Shown here one piece after another: positions 62,891 through 64,000 of a stretch of 64,000 nucleotides of DNA (its first letter is position 1; every line of letters begins with the position of its first letter). The stretch covers positions 1,385,501 through 1,449,500 of the forward strand of contig NZ_CP029797.1 of assembly GCF_003268595.1 (NCBI RefSeq), in the 5' to 3' direction. The translations under genes were made by a program, and so were the position numbers. The DNA is from Paraliobacillus zengyii (GTDB lineage: Bacteria; Bacillota; Bacilli; Bacillales; Amphibacillaceae). Below the pieces are notes generated by a model that was not told the DNA's origin, ran no database searches, and was given only the letters and a program-made list of their open reading frames with translations.

Positions 62891-63679
62891 TTATTTAACT
62901 AAACCTAATTGCTTTAGTCCGTTAAAAATACCATTATCATCGACACTTGTTGTACGATGTTTTGCGAAAGCGAACAAATCTGTATGCGCGTTTCCCATTG
63001 CAAAACCTTCTTCTACAAATGCAAGCATTTGTTTGTCATTCATCCCGTCCCCAAATGCAATCGTACTATCTTTTTCGAAACCAAGAAGTTCAATAACATG
63101 TTTAATAGCGCGACCTTTGTTTACACTCTCTCGGATTACGTCATAACTATGCATTAGACCTTCAACATTAACCTGCGAGAAAAAGATCGGTTCATCTGTT
63201 TCATATAATCCGGGATCATCTTCATTTAGGTTCATTAGTGTAATTCCTAAAATATTATCCACATATGCCGATGTATATAGTGATGTGTCTTTTAAATCAA
63301 AGTAACTAGAAAAATCTTTAATAACATCTGCTTCCATTGATGTCATCAAACTTTTATTATGTGTATATAAAACCATTTCATGCGGATTCGCTTCACAAAC
63401 ACGAAGGAAGTGTTCGACTGTCTCCTGTTTCATGGGTTTGTTCAATATTTCTTTATCTTGATATATAGCATAAGCACCGTTGTAGCCAATAAAAGAATGT
63501 ACATCTAGTTCTTCAGCAATGTCTATAACTTCATGTAGTGGTCGACCAGTAGCCAAGAAGATCTCTATTCCTTGTTCTTTTACTTGTTTTATTGCATTTT
63601 TTGTCGAATCATCAATCGTGTGATCTGCTTTCAAAATAGTTCCATCAATATCTAAAAATAATATTTTATAATTTGTCAT
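62891..63679 (-). CDS. Cof-type HAD phosphatase
   Basis: 262 residues, HAD superfamily IIB. The nucleophile motif FLDIDGTILKADHTID (Asp10, Asp12), LATGRPLHEVIDIAEEL, KGRAIKHVIELLGFEKD and the metal motif AFGDGMNDKQMLAFVEEG are intact. Such enzymes remove phosphate from sugar phosphates or flavin/pyridoxal phosphates. ATG preceded by aaggagcc. Single gene with a terminator. Confidence 0.88.
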   Translation of the reverse strand: MTNYKILFLDIDGTILKADHTIDDSTKNAIKQVKEQGIEIFLATGRPLHEVIDIAEELDVHSFIGYNGAYAIYQDKEILNKPMKQETVEHFLRVCEANPHEMVLYTHNKSLMTSMEADVIKDFSSYFDLKDTSLYTSAYVDNILGITLMNLNEDDPGLYETDEPIFFSQVNVEGLMHSYDVIRESVNKGRAIKHVIELLGFEKDSTIAFGDGMNDKQMLAFVEEGFAMGNAHTDLFAFAKHRTTSVDDNGIFNGLKQLGLVK

Positions 63680-63879
63680 GGTAGGCTCCTTTTGTAGTAG
63701 ACGCTATAATGAAAAGTTTATCATAAATTTGTCATATAGAGAATGGAAATACTGTAGTTTACCATCTAAGAAGAAAATGATATAGTAATGGATAGCTTCA
63801 CGTTGATAAGTAATTGATTAACCTTATTTTCGTAGTTCGGATAAAGGACTTTAAAACTTATTTAAAAGGGCGAATGTAG

Positions 63880-64000
<121 letters not shown>

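Overview
The window is a low-GC stretch of chromosome from an endospore-forming, salt-adapted member of the Bacillaceae. It encodes an alpha/beta-type small acid-soluble spore protein, a CotY/CotZ-type coat protein and a YjcZ-type spore peptide. FosB, a PurR-boxed guaC and a PerR-boxed dps fit Bacillus-type physiology. An OpuC-type osmoprotectant importer and a complete seven-gene Mrp Na+/H+ antiporter operon suggest a halophilic or alkaliphilic relative such as Gracilibacillus, Oceanobacillus or Virgibacillus; the genus is my inference. No rRNA, tRNA, prophage, IS transposase or CRISPR array was seen.

Layout. 1-4.5 kb: OpuC-like ABC importer (first gene cut by the window edge) followed by an M20 amidohydrolase. 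4.5-16.7 kb: an accessory zone of short transcription units on both strands, with a candidate small RNA, a nonsense-interrupted alpha/beta hydrolase, two paralogous membrane metallophosphoesterases, a CueP-like copper protein, a PadR plus membrane-partner pair, FosB, a SASP, a flavin reductase-like protein and a repeat-built coiled-coil protein. 17-28.6 kb: guaC, then a minus-strand glycogen operon glgB-glgC-glgD-glgA-glgP with a divergent type I pullulanase. 29-41 kb: a YkuI-like EAL protein and an HD-GYP protein (c-di-GMP), YdbS/YdbT-like PH-domain proteins, a second PadR plus membrane-partner pair, a formate/nitrite-family channel, a CBS protein, a coat protein, a thioredoxin and a chemoreceptor. 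41.5-47.3 kb: mrpABCDEFG. 47.4-50.2 kb: a PAS-GAF-PAS-GGDEF-EAL protein. 50.3-54.4 kb: a persulfide/sulfane-sulfur operon (rhodaneses, MBL-rhodanese, TauE, DsrE, TusA, DUF302) behind CsoR/CstR-type operators. 54.5-64 kb: YfcC-type carrier, methyltransferases, CcdA-TlpA pair, PerR-controlled Dps, a YjcZ peptide, an alpha/beta hydrolase, a Cof-type HAD phosphatase and the start of a LicT/BglG-type antiterminator.

How genes work together. The importer and Mrp serve osmotic and sodium/pH balance. The glg operon plus pullulanase makes and dismantles glycogen. Three c-di-GMP proteins and a chemoreceptor point to lifestyle control. The sulfur operon looks like an inducible detoxification relay that passes persulfide sulfur between TusA, DsrE and rhodanese carriers, oxidises it by an MBL dioxygenase and exports sulfite.

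The most unusual content is non-coding. Three intergenic loci (28.7-29.2, 35.8-36.3, 57.2-57.7 kb) each carry an inverted pair of large hairpin arms. Their stem sequences differ between copies while staying complementary, and their inner modules appear to have been exchanged. There are also 21-bp tandem repeats at two loci, a palindromic dispersed repeat that supplies the stop codon of one gene, and a promoter-terminator pair with no reading frame between them that could be a small RNA. Start codons were chosen from ribosome-binding sites. Similarities are judged by eye and from memory of the families, without database searches.
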